The translations under genes and the position numbers were made by a program. Shown piece by piece: positions 24,401 to 38,040 of a stretch of 64,000 bases of DNA. The stretch covers positions 13,303,026-13,367,025 of the forward strand of contig CM068321.1 in the NCBI GenBank assembly GCA_034766995.1, in the 5' to 3' direction. Source of the DNA: Acanthacorydalis orientalis (lineage: Eukaryota; Arthropoda; Insecta; Megaloptera; Corydalidae). A model generated the notes under the pieces. That model was not told the DNA's origin. It searched no databases and worked only from the letters and a program-made list of their open reading frames with translations. Every line of letters begins with the position of its first letter. Position 1 is the first letter of the stretch.

Positions 24401-25629
24401 TCTTTCTCTCATCAAATACACACACATATGTATATATATATATATATATAATTTGTATGTGATATATTACACTTAATAAAAAAATATTTAAGTGATGGAT
24501 AAAAAATCAATGTATTCGTGACGAAACGTTTTAAAAACCAATAATAAATATTAAATATGGATAGTTAATAAAGCCAGGTCGTCTCGTTAATATTTCTGGA
24601 CTCATAATAACAGCATGGAATCGAAGAACTTCGAATATTTTTTTGTTAATAAATATTATATGGCTATTTGTAATATCCATATACATATTTTAGATAATTA
24701 GGCGCTAATTATATATTCATAAAGATCCGTGGACTTTAAACAATCAAATAGTTAATTTTGGTGTATGTTTTTGTCTGTTTCTCTTCTTCCATTTAAAATA
24801 TAATTTAAGATTTATATGAATGACGGATGACATTTAGATATGATTTATATTGATTTACATATATAAATTTTACCAACTTTAGTTTATGTTTCCAGTTTTC
24901 TTAACACAAAAACGTATTTATGTTATAATTTAATTTATATTATTTAGAGTACAATAAATTTTATTTAAATATATGTGAAATAATATTTACTTATTATATA
25001 TTACTGTGACCTTTTTGAAACGAGAATAAATTTTACAGAATTATTATTTATTTCCAGAACATATACACTAATATATATATATATATATTAAATAGAAATT
25101 AAATTATTTTTCAGAAAACAGTTCATAAGTTGACTAATTCGTGAGTCGAATTAATTTCGGTTTCCATATTAATTACAATAACTGTTTAAAGCGTCTTTAT
25201 TTTACAATTATGTTATATTGAAACTGTATTTTAAAACATAATTATCATGCATAGGAATTCGAAATGTTTTACATAAAATATAACCATATGACATTTGAAA
25301 CAATTCAAATACGTATTTGATTTTTTTCTTTTCTTTTAACATTTATTTTAAAGTATTTAAATCATTGAAAAGATATTAAATACGTATAAAATATATGGTT
25401 TCATATTTCAAGTTTAAAAAACTTTCCATTATTTTATTAATTTCGTTTTATAAAAATGATCTACATTCTTTTCAACATTATTTTCTTAACAAAAGAGAAG
25501 TTTGTTAATTTTAATATGATTTAAATCCGGGACTTTACAATTGACTAATTTGACTTGATATTTATTTTCATTATATATATATATATATATATACACAGTT
25601 AGTACCTTTTTCAAAGCACAATACTCTAT

Positions 25630-25709
25630 TTAGGTTGGTAGAAAAATAATTGCGATTTATAACCTTTAAACTCGTAACAAAAACCGCAATTATTTTCCTA
25701 CCGACTTAA
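25630..25709. mobile_element. 80-bp mariner terminal-repeat mini-element
   Basis: The left end TTAGGTTGGTAGAAAAATAA and the right end, read inversely as TTAAGTCGGTAGGAAAATAA, are the termini of the deleted mariner family. Only about 20 bases separate the two terminal repeats. TA follows the right end (25710-25711), and the left side has TA one base off. It is one of the shortest forms a TA-target MITE could take and has no coding capacity. Confidence 0.8.
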
Positions 25710-25711
25710 TA

Positions 25712-25987
25712 TTTTTTAGTAGTACATATACAGGTTCTATTTTTTTAGAAAAATGTATCCTCTATTTAAGAAAAATAATGTATTATACAAAAGAATGGTG
25801 AATATGAAAGATGTAAAATATTTGTAGATAATATTGTATATTCTTTAACAGTGATTTGTATGAAAATAATAATATTCCAATATAGATATTAAGTCTTTGT
25901 GTTAACTGCATTTTTTTATTATTTGATTCTTTTGAAATTTAATCTATATATATATATATATATACACACACACATATATTTAATATG

Positions 25988-26032
<45 letters not shown>

Positions 26033-26670
26033 GATTTTCAATATATACGATTTTTTTCTGACTTACAAGCTATAAAATATATTACAACCTCTATAAACCT
26101 TAAAAGCCGTAATAAAAAAGACAAATGAATAAAATTTGCATTTTTCTTGCTTCATTGTAGATCATATATCAAGAACATCAAGGCTGGTTATGATTAAAAT
26201 ACCATTTTTTTTTTATATGTAATACTCAGTTTGTTTTTATTTCATTAAACAATTCACAACAAAATTTTGACTGATTTAAAAAAAACAAATTACTGATTTT
26301 GTACTGTGATAATTGAAAATAATTAAAAGTTTTATGTTTATTTTTTTACAAACTTCGAGTTAAAGTTATGAACTATTTTCAGTGATTAATTTTAACATCA
26401 TCAATCGTTGAGTTATATAATGTAGACGAATGTAACAAAGGACATATATTTATGATTATTTAATTTCATGTGATTTGAAATCATCGATGGAAACTACCTT
26501 ATATGAAAGAAACAATACCTTAGATTGGTTTATTGTACATTTTTACCTGGACAAAATTTACCTCGTATAAATACCCTGATATTACTCAAGTAATATATAC
26601 ATATATTTATTTTAGTCAAAACTATAAGTATGAAAGACTGTGGAATGATATATACGGTCCTTATTTCCTA
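25712..26670. other. AT-rich gene-free tract
   Basis: Nothing beyond an interrupted (TA)n/(CA)n microsatellite at 25945-26030 was found. Confidence 0.55.
25945..26030. repeat. Interrupted (TA)n/(CA)n microsatellite
   Basis: A TA run with a short ACACAC segment, a 20-base break, then about 21 TA units. Confidence 0.93.
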
Positions 26671-26673
26671 TAT

Positions 26674-26930
26674 TATACAAATTGTATATATTTTCAAAAA
26701 TAAATTCATTTTTCATTTTACAAACTACAAAAAATATTTTCTGATCAAAAATGTACAATATATCATTATTGATTATTGTTTATGCATATTTCAATAGCGA
26801 TACAATCATTTTCGAAATGTTAGGTACAGAAAAATCTAAATTAGATCTGAATGAGATTTTTCTATATCGCTCTGAAGAGTACAGCATCGCCATCTAAATG
26901 CATATACGAAAAAATGTTGTTTTTAAGTAC
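26674..26930. mobile_element. FB1 palindromic MITE, copy 4
   Basis: The left arm runs through ACAAACTACAAAAAATATTT, TTCTGATCAAAAATGTACAA, ATGCATATTTCAATAGCGAT and GGTACAGAAAAATCT. After a centre near 26845 the right arm returns as AGATTTTTCTATATCGCTCT, CATCGCCATCTAAATGCATA. The two arms can pair into a long hairpin. The outer right arm is eroded. No protein is encoded. Confidence 0.72.
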
Positions 26931-27079
26931 ATATATGTACATTAAAATTATTTTATTAGGATTTATATAGAAGAAGATAATGTCTTAAAGGAATTATGCA
27001 AACATTTTTTATGTTTAGAGTTTATAACGTCTGACGTTTATAACGAGGAAATACAGTCATTTCTACGGTACTTGTTAAA

Positions 27080-27081
<2 letters not shown>

Positions 27082-27123
<42 letters not shown>

Positions 27124-27229
27124 TACATATTATATATATATATATTATTTATATATATATATATATATATTATTTATATATATATATATATATTAATATA
27201 TATTATATATATATATGTATATATATAAT
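27082..27229. repeat. Interrupted (TA)n array with repeated TATTATTTATATA units
   Basis: About 150 bases of TA units in which a TATTATTTATATA spacer recurs, giving a higher-order pattern. Confidence 0.93.
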
Positions 27230-28446
27230 GTATAGAAAATAAATATTATCTTCACTTTGTACTTCTTTTTTAATATTTTTAACAAATACAATATTATCTA
27301 TTTTTTATACTTCTTTTTTTATAGTTTGTAATGAATTTATTAAGTATCACACTTCGTATTTTAAAAAATGAATTAAAATCATAGTAAACTCAGTTAAAAA
27401 TTGCTAAATGTTTAAATAAAATTGATTTATTTTTATAATTAAACAAACAAATAATAAAGAACTAATTAAAGAATCGACAAATATTAAGTTAAAAACAATT
27501 ATAAATACAATTAAAAATACTATCATTCACTAATTAAAAAATGACAGTTTACATTTTTTTTTTGTTTAAAAACAAATCAAACAAAATAATATTATCTCAC
27601 ATTCTAATATTTTATTTTTTGTATAAAGAACATTTTACTTAATTAACGTAGTACACTAAAATAAAATTTATAATTTATTAAATTAACGTACCTAATACTA
27701 ATATTTAAAAACAAGTAGTTAAGGAAACGTTATTAAATATATTGAAGCTTCAAGTCGTTAAATAAATTATACGAACACATTGTAAATAAAGACCAATGTT
27801 GAAATATGATTTTAAACGTTAATTTAATTATAGTGATTTCGGTAGGTGAAGTTTTATAAATCTTTCAAAACATGTTGTTAAACCACTAAAGTTGTCATTA
27901 TTCACAGTTATTATTTTAATAGAGTACGTTTTATTAAAATAGAATAAAACTACATGCATAATTGAACATTAAATAATTCAGACTGAAATATGTTTCGACA
28001 AACATTCAATGGAAATATATAAAAACGTAGGCATATTCATTAATTTTAAGTCAATAAGGTCGTCGATAATTTAAACTATAATATTTTACGTCAATTAAAT
28101 TAATAAACATATAAAGTATTGAGTTTCTACTACGAATAAGAATTCATTACTAAATATTAGGAGGTTTAAATACCAATTGAAAAAGTATATTAAAAAAATA
28201 TTATTCTTTTCGTACGTTGTTCTTTTTTACAATTAATACACTGAGCGGAAAATTTTAATTAGAAGCTTTCGTGAAAACTACACTTTATTTCGAGGATTCA
28301 TTTAAATAGCAATTAATAAAACAGTAGTTGTTGAATGTGGGTGTTTTAGACTATAAGAAACTCTGCGTGAAATCGAATAAAAAATATTAGATACATGTAG
28401 TGATCACTGTTTGTTAATGTGAAATTTTTCGTTTTTATATTAATTA

Positions 28447-28450
<4 letters not shown>

Positions 28451-28487
<37 letters not shown>
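28451..28487. repeat. (TA)n microsatellite
   Basis: About 18 TA units. Confidence 0.95.
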
Positions 28488-28493
<6 letters not shown>

Positions 28494-28744
28494 GTGTATG
28501 TATATATTTTTGTATATGGAATGAATACGAATATCAAAACGAATATTTCAATGATATATAAAATTCATGGCGCGATATTTAATTAATATTTAAATACACT
28601 TTATATCTTCATGGAAAACACATTGATAAATACTTGTGTAATAACTTCGGATACTTTTAATATGAATGAAATGAAAATTAAAATAAATATTTATTGAAAA
28701 AGAACATTTTACATACTTTAAAATAAATTATAATAATCTCTTTT

Positions 28745-28747
<3 letters not shown>

Positions 28748-28785
<38 letters not shown>
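28748..28785. repeat. (TA)n microsatellite
   Basis: About 18 TA units. Confidence 0.95.
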
Positions 28786-28786
<1 letters not shown>

Positions 28787-29150
28787 CGTATAGCCTTTTT
28801 GATCTCCAACATTTTCGATCGTCTAAGTATCTACTGTACATTATTAGTTTCATTAGGTGTTTCAACTGTAGGTAGATGTTAGAAATTTATTTTACATCTG
28901 ACTTACGTTTATTTATGTTTTGGATTGAGTGCAGTTTATAATTTTAAATTATTAAAACAGAGTAAATAAATGATATATATATATATATATAAACTAGATT
29001 TAAATTCAGTTCCTAATATCTATTTGAAGATGGAACACGTGCTGATATTAGTAATGGAGAGCAGACACACTTATGATTTAATAAGACAAAGACCACTCAG
29101 ACAACTTATAAACGGAATCACAGTTATAAAAATTCAGAATTAGAATTTGA

Positions 29151-29188
<38 letters not shown>
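29151..29188. repeat. (TA)n microsatellite
   Basis: About 18 TA units. Confidence 0.95.
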
Positions 29189-29192
<4 letters not shown>

Positions 29193-29496
29193 CGTTTCAG
29201 AATGAATGCAAGTTTTTCAACAGGTTTAAAACCAAAAGAAAATCCAATTTTCTATGTAAAGGAGATTCTAAGTAGAGAAAAATACTTTCTAAAGTACCCA
29301 TTTTTATGGATCTCTAAATTATGTGTTTATATCTGTACTCTATTAAAATATATGTTCGGTTCTTTTTATAATTTTCCTTTTAATCACTGGCTATTTCATC
29401 AAAATCTAAGAAATAAAGAATATTTTACAATCTGAATGTATTGATATATTTTATCAAACATTTCTTCACCGGCTGTAGTCATTGAGATATATGAAC

Positions 29497-29498
<2 letters not shown>

Positions 29499-29565
<67 letters not shown>
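29499..29565. repeat. (TA)n microsatellite
   Basis: About 33 uninterrupted TA units. Confidence 0.97.
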
Positions 29566-29568
<3 letters not shown>

Positions 29569-30002
29569 CTATCATATTTTTTGTTAAGAGCACAGTTAGA
29601 AAATATATGTAACTCTTTAAAATTTTCCTGAATATTTTGTTCTATACGCTCATTAAATAATTTAACATTTCAAAAGAACTTCACATGTAGATTATCAGGT
29701 AAATATATTAGTTAGAAAATACTAGTTTTGAAAGTTTGGATTCAGAGATCAATAACCATAGCTGTGTTATTTGAAATACTTCGTAGATAAGATGCAGGAA
29801 AGAATAGAGTTATGTTAAGTATGTGTTCTTTACAAATCTTTCAATCTTCTTGATACTATTATAAAACTTTATTACTTTAGGTTCGAATAATTTTTTGGTG
29901 TCTGAAAAGTATCAGTTAATAAATCATTCCCATTTCTTACAAAAAGTGTATTAAGATAAGAATAAAACAAGACAACAGCAGCAGGTTTTTTTGAAACCAC
30001 TG

Positions 30003-30023
30003 GTATATATATATATACGTATG

Positions 30024-30102
<79 letters not shown>
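30003..30102. repeat. (TA)n(TG)n compound microsatellite
   Basis: TA units with single G and C interruptions, ending in about ten TG units. Confidence 0.96.
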
Positions 30103-30551
30103 ATGTTTGTATAATTAGTGAGTCTACAAGAAAATAGAAATAAAATAAACACACTTTTAGAATATTCATTTGGACTAGTAGAAAAATTATTTTATTCCTA
30201 ATTAAATAGACGAAAAATAAGAATCTGTTAAATTAAATAACACTTTAATATTTAAGTCAAAACATTTACTTACAGATGAAGTATTTGATCAATGGATTCT
30301 ATCTTCATCTGCTTATCGAAATTAAGCACGAGTCGTATAAAAAATATTAAAGTAAGTTCAGAAAATATGAAGAAATATAAAAGACGACTGTTCGGATTAA
30401 GAGAAGTATGATTTTTTTTTACGAAATCGAACAGTTTTATATAAAATACATATAAAGACAAAACTAAAAAGCTCGATAGAAAATTAGATGAGACATATTG
30501 CAGGAAGGAAAACATAAAATATACAGGCTGCGAAACAAGAGATTGAAAAAA

Positions 30552-30552
30552 G

Positions 30553-30606
<54 letters not shown>
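30552..30606. repeat. (TA)n microsatellite
   Basis: About 27 TA units. Confidence 0.97.
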
Positions 30607-30610
<4 letters not shown>

Positions 30611-30830
30611 AATTAGACTTTCAATGATTCTGAATTTTTTCATTGAAAATTATGAAAAGGATTATTCAAATTATAATTGGAAAGATATTCTTATCAGTGT
30701 ATTGTCAGAAGTTGAAAATGATGTATAATCAGAGTCTATAAAATCGAATCCTTATATTAATATGACCCTAATTAATAATAATGTTTTAATAAAAATCCCT
30801 TCAGAGAGGAATATAAAATATTTGAATTAC

Positions 30831-30834
<4 letters not shown>

Positions 30835-30874
<40 letters not shown>
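30835..30874. repeat. (TA)n microsatellite
   Basis: About 19 TA units. Confidence 0.96.
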
Positions 30875-30878
<4 letters not shown>

Positions 30879-31719
30879 TCAGTACTTAAATTGAATAGTC
30901 AATTATATCCAACACGAGCTCGAGCTATTCTGTATACATGTCCATCATATTGTGACTCTATCATATAGATCAAATTTCAACATTCTTGTTATTAATCATT
31001 ATTATTATAGACATTATTAAAGGTCAACATTACCACACTACATTGTTGGCCATAATTGTTGATTCTATAAACCAAACATAGAATGCAATTCAATCAGAAA
31101 TTTAGAACATTATTTTTAATGTAGTCAAAAATATAACGTTGAATGATACAATGTGGCAATGATGACTTTTTACCTTATATGGATTTTATTTTATCACTTG
31201 TATACATTTACAATGGCATTATTTAAATAATGAAATATAAATAATTCGCCTGTAAACCGGTTAATAAAAATAGATTGTGATATTTGCTTAGTAGATGAGT
31301 TGACTTACTCAATGAAGTTCCTTGTTTGGATATTTTATTGACATTAATACTCTGAATGGAATCATATATGAGTTTTCAAATGAATAGAAGAAACAAAGTT
31401 TCATTTTAGACATAAACAATACTTATTTTTTTCAATAAATCATACTACCTAATATATTTATTTGTTTTCAGAAATTTATTTTAATGCAATTTCATTAAAA
31501 ATAAGATAAATATATATTTTCATTATTTAACTTTTTCTAAAAATGTATTTTATTATAAATAAAAAAGTTATGATTACCTTTACAGTATATATAAGTTTCC
31601 GTAACAAATTGATTCATATATTTCCTTACTTTTTAAATGAAATTAATTATATCAGAAAAGTAAAATGTATTGTTTTAAAAAGGTTGATTTATCACAATAT
31701 AATTTTGGTACCGAAATGT

Positions 31720-31895
31720 TTTGAACACACTTTCACAAATGATTGTTTTTATGCTTTAATGTTCTAAAAATGAACCGAGAAATATCAAAATGTATATTAT
31801 CAACAATCAAAAATTATTAATAGACACTTTTTGAATATTTTTGATCAGACAAAATTTATAGTTTATGGAATGACAAAAACGAATGTGTGTTAGTT
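31720..31895 (-). mobile_element. FB1 fragment (right arm), copy 5
   Basis: In inverse orientation it carries GTTTTTATGC, ATATCAAAATGTATATTATC, then TTTTTGATCAGACAAAATTT and a degraded TAGTTTATGGAATGAC end. These correspond in order to the right arm at 57640-57815. No left arm was recognised nearby. Limits are approximate. Confidence 0.5.
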
Positions 31896-32657
31896 TATAT
31901 TACATTAACAAATTCGATAAAAAATTAAAACTTCTGATAGTGAATTACTACTAGTTTATATAATCTTTACATGTTCAATAATTGCAATATATAGCCATAA
32001 AATTATCCATTTCTTTCTATAGAATAATCCATAATCTTTATATATTTCTTTTGTTTCCTTGAATATTTCTCCATTAATCATTCTGTTCAACATTTTTCTA
32101 TAACATTATGTCTACCTCCTACTCCTCTATTCCTTGTCTATTTCATTAGTTTCACTCTCATATAAATGAACAATGCAAATCTACTACATTAGTATTATTT
32201 TTTTATTTCGAAACTAATCTCATCAAAAAATTACATTTTTTCCTTTTATTTAAATTTTGTTTTGTTTTTTGATCACGACATTAACTTTTTTAATGCTTTT
32301 AATATTTTTTTTCGGTATTATTTCCAAAGTAAACTTTTTGAGTCAATAACCTTAAATTCTTTTTTGTCTTCATATAGATTTTTTTAAAAATAGTAATCAA
32401 CTAAAAATATAACTAACAATCAATGATTGATAGTCAATGATAAACGTATGTTAAAAATTAAAAAATAACGTTCATAAATATTTTTACAGTTCTCTTATTT
32501 CAATTTCATATTTTTTTTAGTAAACCAAATAGTGATGTAAAATATAATTCAAACATAAATTCTAAAAATTATTTTTGTTTATTTCATTGTTAAAGTAACT
32601 GCCACTACTTATGGCAAGACAAGTTATGTTTGTACGCGTATGTATGTTGTATGTTTT

Positions 32658-32659
<2 letters not shown>

Positions 32660-32700
<41 letters not shown>
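32660..32700. repeat. (TA)n microsatellite
   Basis: About 18 TA units ending in ACACAC. Confidence 0.95.
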
Positions 32701-32701
<1 letters not shown>

Positions 32702-33288
32702 GTGTATTACAGGCTGTACAAATATTTTATTTTCAACTCCTCTACTTCAATAAAAACGCACACGGGCAATGTTAAACCATATATTTTTGTAGATCTAAAG
32801 AAAAAAAAAAACATAATTTATATCTCGCTTAAAGTTTACTATTATCGAACAAAATTTATTACACTTATAATCAAAAAAATTTCAAAACCTCATCTAGTCA
32901 ATTGTTATTTACAACGTCAACTAAACTTAACACTTAAATTTTCCTATAAATTATTCATACATATAAATAAGTTCAAATTACCACAAGTCTTCACTCTTCG
33001 ATACGTACAAAAAGATTGATTTGTAACGTACGATTATTTATTACACTGAAAAACAGTCTCTAAAGACCGTACGTAGAAATCAGATAGATACTGTTTATTA
33101 TGGAGCCTGTGCCGGCATTGCATTTAATAATAGGTTCCTTGTTAAACTATCAGCTAAGAGGTAAAAATGCTATTTACCTTCTGAACACAGTAATATGTTA
33201 ACATTGACGTTAATTATAACAGTTATATACGAGGAACAATAGGTATGTGTGAATTTATGTAATTTATTGTTTGACACTTATATGAATA

Positions 33289-33294
<6 letters not shown>

Positions 33295-33340
<46 letters not shown>
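33295..33340. repeat. (TA)n microsatellite
   Basis: About 22 TA units. Confidence 0.95.
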
Positions 33341-33342
<2 letters not shown>

Positions 33343-33678
33343 TATGCATTTACAGATTCTTCCATAAAATTACAAATTTATGTACATATTTGGCGATTCA
33401 AAATAAGTTTATAGATATGTCAGATGTATCTTTAAAGAGACAATATGTTTTACTTCTCTGTGTTATGTTTTATTTTACTTTAAAAAATATAAAACTTAAT
33501 TAAATAAATGCATTCAATAAAAATAAATTTTCTTTAATGCTCAAAAGTTTATCTTCATGAAATAAAATTTGTTAAATAAATGAACAGAAAATAAATTTCA
33601 TTAATCATTTTGCATCGATGAATGTGTATAGAAATTTATGAAATACTGTGATAAAATCTTTGTGTGCTGTGCGTGTGT

Positions 33679-33688
33679 ATATATACAT

Positions 33689-33744
<56 letters not shown>
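33679..33744. repeat. (TA)n(CA)n(TA)n microsatellite
   Basis: A short TA run, about nine AC units, then about 20 TA units. Confidence 0.95.
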
Positions 33745-33750
<6 letters not shown>

Positions 33751-34442
33751 TAGATTATTAACGCATATTTAAATACTACTCGATTTTCATTTAGGAATAA
33801 ATGTAAATTTCAAATAAAATACGAATATATACATTTTTATAAAATTTATCCAGAGAAATATAAAATTATTGTGACTGTGTTTATAAATAACATCAAATTT
33901 AATTTGATTCTTTTTTTAAGTATGTGAAAATATACGGTTATTATATAATAATAAAAAAAATATATTAATTGTAAAGAAGTGTACAATCATACAACACAGT
34001 GAACAGACGATAGAGAGACACATAACGCGAAGCCAGCTACAAACAAATAATGAGTTAAAATTCAACTGAGAAGTATTCAAAAAATAAAATTAATTTGTTT
34101 ATTAAAAAATGAAATTTTGCAAGTTGAAAAATCTTAATCTGGCCATATTTTTAATAAATTTAGTGTTTGAGCAAATTGTTCGTCTGAGTACCGCTCGTCC
34201 GATGTCTTAAGTATGAAATATTCAAAGAAAAAAATAGAAAAATGATACAAAAATAATAAATAAAAACTGAATTAAAACAAGCAGGCTCATATGAACAGCG
34301 TTATGAATCATTAAATGTAATCTATAACTACCAAAGTTTGCCTAAACAAATTATACTCCTACAAAAATACATTTATTTTTATTAATTTAAATTCAATTTT
34401 GAAAGACTTGATTGTACAAATTTTTAAGCAAGTTTATCTAAA

Positions 34443-34601
34443 TACAGTTCTCCAGTATAGCTAAATTCGTTTTCACAAATAAATTCTTTCACCCCACAAA
34501 CCAAACATTTCTAAACAAAAATGTTCAATAAATGCTTATTGATTATTTTTAAATAATGAATTTTTTTGTGGTTTCTGTAGTGAGATTATTTGATTTATGA
34601 C
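34443..34601. mobile_element. FB1 palindromic MITE, copy 6 (short form)
   Basis: The best-preserved left end: TA at 34443-34444 then CAGTTCTCCAGTATAGCTAA, TTTTCACAAATAAATTC, CACAAACCAAAC and AAAATGTTCAATAAATGC. After only about 40 bases the right arm returns as TTTTTTTGTGGTTTCTGTAG. It is a shortened form in which most of the inner arm is missing. The right limit is approximate. Confidence 0.6.
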
Positions 34602-37600
34602 TGTTTATATTTAAAATCTGTTAGTGGCATTCTTTTTATGGCATTTTTGCAATATACTTTTGATAAAACGTTTAGTTTTTCAGCCTAAAAATGACAAGGT
34701 ATAAAAATATATATATTATATATATATATATATATTTGTATTTTTTATTATTAAAAATATATACATATATATTTTTTATTATTCTTTTTTTATTTTCAAG
34801 CTTTTAAATTTTTCAAACATGACCAATGGAAACTTATGTACGTAGTCATAATATGTGTGGATAAGTTAACATTTCCCAATTTTCTATTTAAATAATTTTG
34901 TTAGTATATTCAACGGATTGTACAGCCAAAAACATTTATGTTGCAATACAAAGCTATTTATGTTCCCAAATTTGATGTTTATTTTTGATATTGACATATC
35001 TTTTTAATGAACGTACCTTCAGTGCTATTTTACTTGTTATTAATCATGGATTATTTAATAATAATTACGTTTAATTTTTTAACATCGAAATCAATAGAAA
35101 AACCTTTATGCTATTTTATATTTAAATTAAAATCTCTTGTGCAAGAAATTCTAAATCATTGAGGATAGATATTTATACATTCCCTGTATTATTAATTTAT
35201 ACTTAATATACATTAGTTGTTTCTACGTTTTTGATCTTAGAAAGTAAAAAATGAGCTCCGAAATTTGGTTATAATTCAAAAGATTAACAAAAAAACAATA
35301 CTTATCTAAATTACAAAGACAAAAATAAAAAAAATCATGAACCAGACTGTTATCTTTCCAACTGAATGCATTTTGTGACTAAAATAGTTCAAATTGGGAC
35401 GTGATAGTGAAAAAATTTCCAGCTTTTAAATTACTATTAATACTTATAAGTTAATATACTATATATATATATATAGTCATTCGAAGTGTCATTAAACAAT
35501 TCTTACTAATAAAATAATAATACTTTAACAACTTGTCAATAAAGAATGAAATTTTAAGAAAATATTGAGAAAAAATCTCTAATAATAATAATAAAAATCA
35601 TATAAAATTTTAAATAACATAAATACATACATATATATAAAACAGATATTAACGTTAAGATTAAGACCAATATTAGACTTACCTTTACTGTATGATCGAC
35701 AAGATAAAAACACGTCTCAGATGACTGATAACTTTAGATAAAAACGGTCAGCAAGGCAGGCTGTAAAAAAATGGATTTATTAAATATTACAGGCAAGAAA
35801 TTATGCACATCAATTTTTTTTTATTAAGTGTAATGGTTGTCGATAAATTTATCTTCACTAATTAAATTTTATAGGCACAGGATACGATTACTTTTTAATA
35901 CTTGTTTGTATATTTTAAGAGATAATATGAATTGATGAATTTTTAGTTTTCATTTATTTAAGATGTTTTAAAGTACTGTTGACACTAAGGCTTATATTAA
36001 TCATTAGAACTGTTTTTTTGCTTCACAAGAGGATGTCATGATTTATAAACCTAGTATTTAATATATCATGTATATATATATATATATATATATACATATA
36101 TAAGGTATACTGGGTTTGAAGTGATTACAAGTAGGTAGCACGTTGTACTGTTAACTAATATATCTCAGAATCCAGTTTTGTGAAATATGTCATGTTTCAT
36201 TAAGGAAACGATTGTCTCGAACACTTAATAAGTTTCGATCTTGACAGTGTCTTAAAATAATTTAACTTACATAAAAATATAGAACCACCTACATGAATTT
36301 CTATTAAAATATATACCTGTACTTGATATAAACTGGAATTAACTGTTTGTGTAGAGCAAAAAATAGAGTTAAAAAACTTGTACTTCTGACATTTGTTATC
36401 ATAAATACATAAAAAAGATTTCTACTTATTTGAAAACATGAATATGTAACCATTTCGTGCGTACAACTAAAATATTTAATAAATAATACATTAAACACAG
36501 GAAACAGTTAGTAGTTAATTTGGAAATTTATATTTCTAAACATTTATTTCATTTTAATAGTGTCGACATATCTTAAAACGAGAATATTTCAAAATTAAAG
36601 AAGAAATACAAAATATAAAACATCAAAAGAATTTATATTAAAAAAACAATGCGACTAATCTAATAAATTCGTTGTTTTTCACGAATCAAAGTTCAAAGTC
36701 CACATTTTAACCTTCGATTTTTTTAAATGCGTTAATGATTACCTATACGTATTAAATTTTGCGGTTAACTCAATAATCTGTACAAAAATGTATAGTTTTT
36801 ATTAAGGTGTGTCTTCAACATAAAAAATATCTAAACGCTGAATTAAGATATTTATCGAACAATGAATAAAAATACCACACAAAAAGTATTAACGAAAAAA
36901 ATATACTCAAATTTTGAATCGATCATAATTCATTTTAAAAACATCATAAAGTGACTTAGTAGTAAACACACATACGTCATAAATTAGTTAGTCATTGAAT
37001 TAACAAGTACCGTTACAATAAACATGACTTCTATTTGTTATTTTATGAATATGTTTGAAAATATGAATATTTTATAAGGTGTATTGGCGCCGGCCTACAG
37101 ACTTTATACAACCTTGCAGACAGACTACATGTTATTAATGGCCACATATTTTTTATGTTTTGATTAGTTAACGATTTTAGAAATTTTTAGTTTTCTACAT
37201 ACTTACAATGATTTGTTAACAGTTAAACGTATTATCAATGCCTTTATTGTTTAAATATTTATGGAATCAAAGATGTATTATACACAAAATATACAATAGT
37301 TTAAATAACGACGAACATTCTTGAAATATTTTTAAATATATAAAAAATTTTAAACAAGATAGTTAACATAAAACTTGTTGTCTGCAGAATGAATTACTCT
37401 TATTATAATTTTATGATAATGAAATTATGTTTATGTGTACAATCGATATGGATCAATTATTTAAAAAAAAATAATTTCACTTTTAAAATATGAAAATAAA
37501 AATTTACACACAATGATATTATGTTTTTAAATATTATTTATATATTTTCTGCGTTTCAATATTTTTCATTTAATATAGATACGAAATATAAAATTTAAAT

Positions 37601-37733
37601 TTTGAATAGAGAAATTAATTACGATTATTTTTAATACTTCAATACACAATAGAAGTTCTCGAACATTCTTTCATTTTTTAACTCTTATTTATTAACGTAA
37701 ATATTTCTGCTTACACAAATTACTTAAATTACC

Positions 37734-37737
<4 letters not shown>

Positions 37738-37784
<47 letters not shown>

Positions 37785-37800
37785 TATGTGTGTGTGTGTA
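37738..37800. repeat. (TA)n(TG)n compound microsatellite
   Basis: About 22 TA units passing through GCGTA into TG units. Confidence 0.95.
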
Positions 37801-37982
37801 TGTGTGCATTGCGTCTTTGTGATTAACATATGTACTCATACAATTCTCCTATTTCTGTTTGTATAAATTGTGAATAAAACTAAAAACATTTGTAAAAGTA
37901 TAATTAAGATAATCTCACTCTTTTAAAAACTAATTAAGAAAAACCATCTGATACTACCATTGCCATACAAACACTGCCTTTT

Positions 37983-37983
37983 G

Positions 37984-38039
<56 letters not shown>

Positions 38040-38040
38040 T
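37983..38040. repeat. (TC)n(TA)n compound microsatellite
   Basis: About 12 CT units pass directly into TA units. Confidence 0.96.

Larger units (their letters stand above)
18425..25628. other. AT-rich gene-free tract
   Basis: No gene was recognised. A slightly GC-richer patch at 19080-19480 has no open frame worth calling. Microsatellites occur at 20370-20413, 21395-21460, 24425-24451, 25072-25090 and 25573-25593. Two consecutive short plus-strand open frames at 20962-21156 and 21146-21343 are hydrophobic and unmatched; I treat them as chance. Confidence 0.55.
26931..31719. other. AT-rich gene-free tract with many microsatellites
   Basis: No gene was recognised. (TA)n arrays occur at 27082-27229, 28451-28487, 28748-28785, 28973-28991, 29151-29188, 29499-29565, 30003-30102, 30552-30606 and 30835-30874. 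A plus-strand frame at 29202-29435 (77 codons, Phe/Lys-rich) has no recognised domain. Confidence 0.55.
31900..34440. other. AT-rich gene-free tract
   Basis: No gene was recognised. Microsatellites lie at 32660-32700, 33295-33340 and 33679-33744. A slightly GC-richer patch at 33015-33230 contains GTACGTAGAAA and no useful open frame. A 105-codon plus-strand frame at 32702-33019 is Lys/Tyr/Ile-rich and unmatched. Confidence 0.5.
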
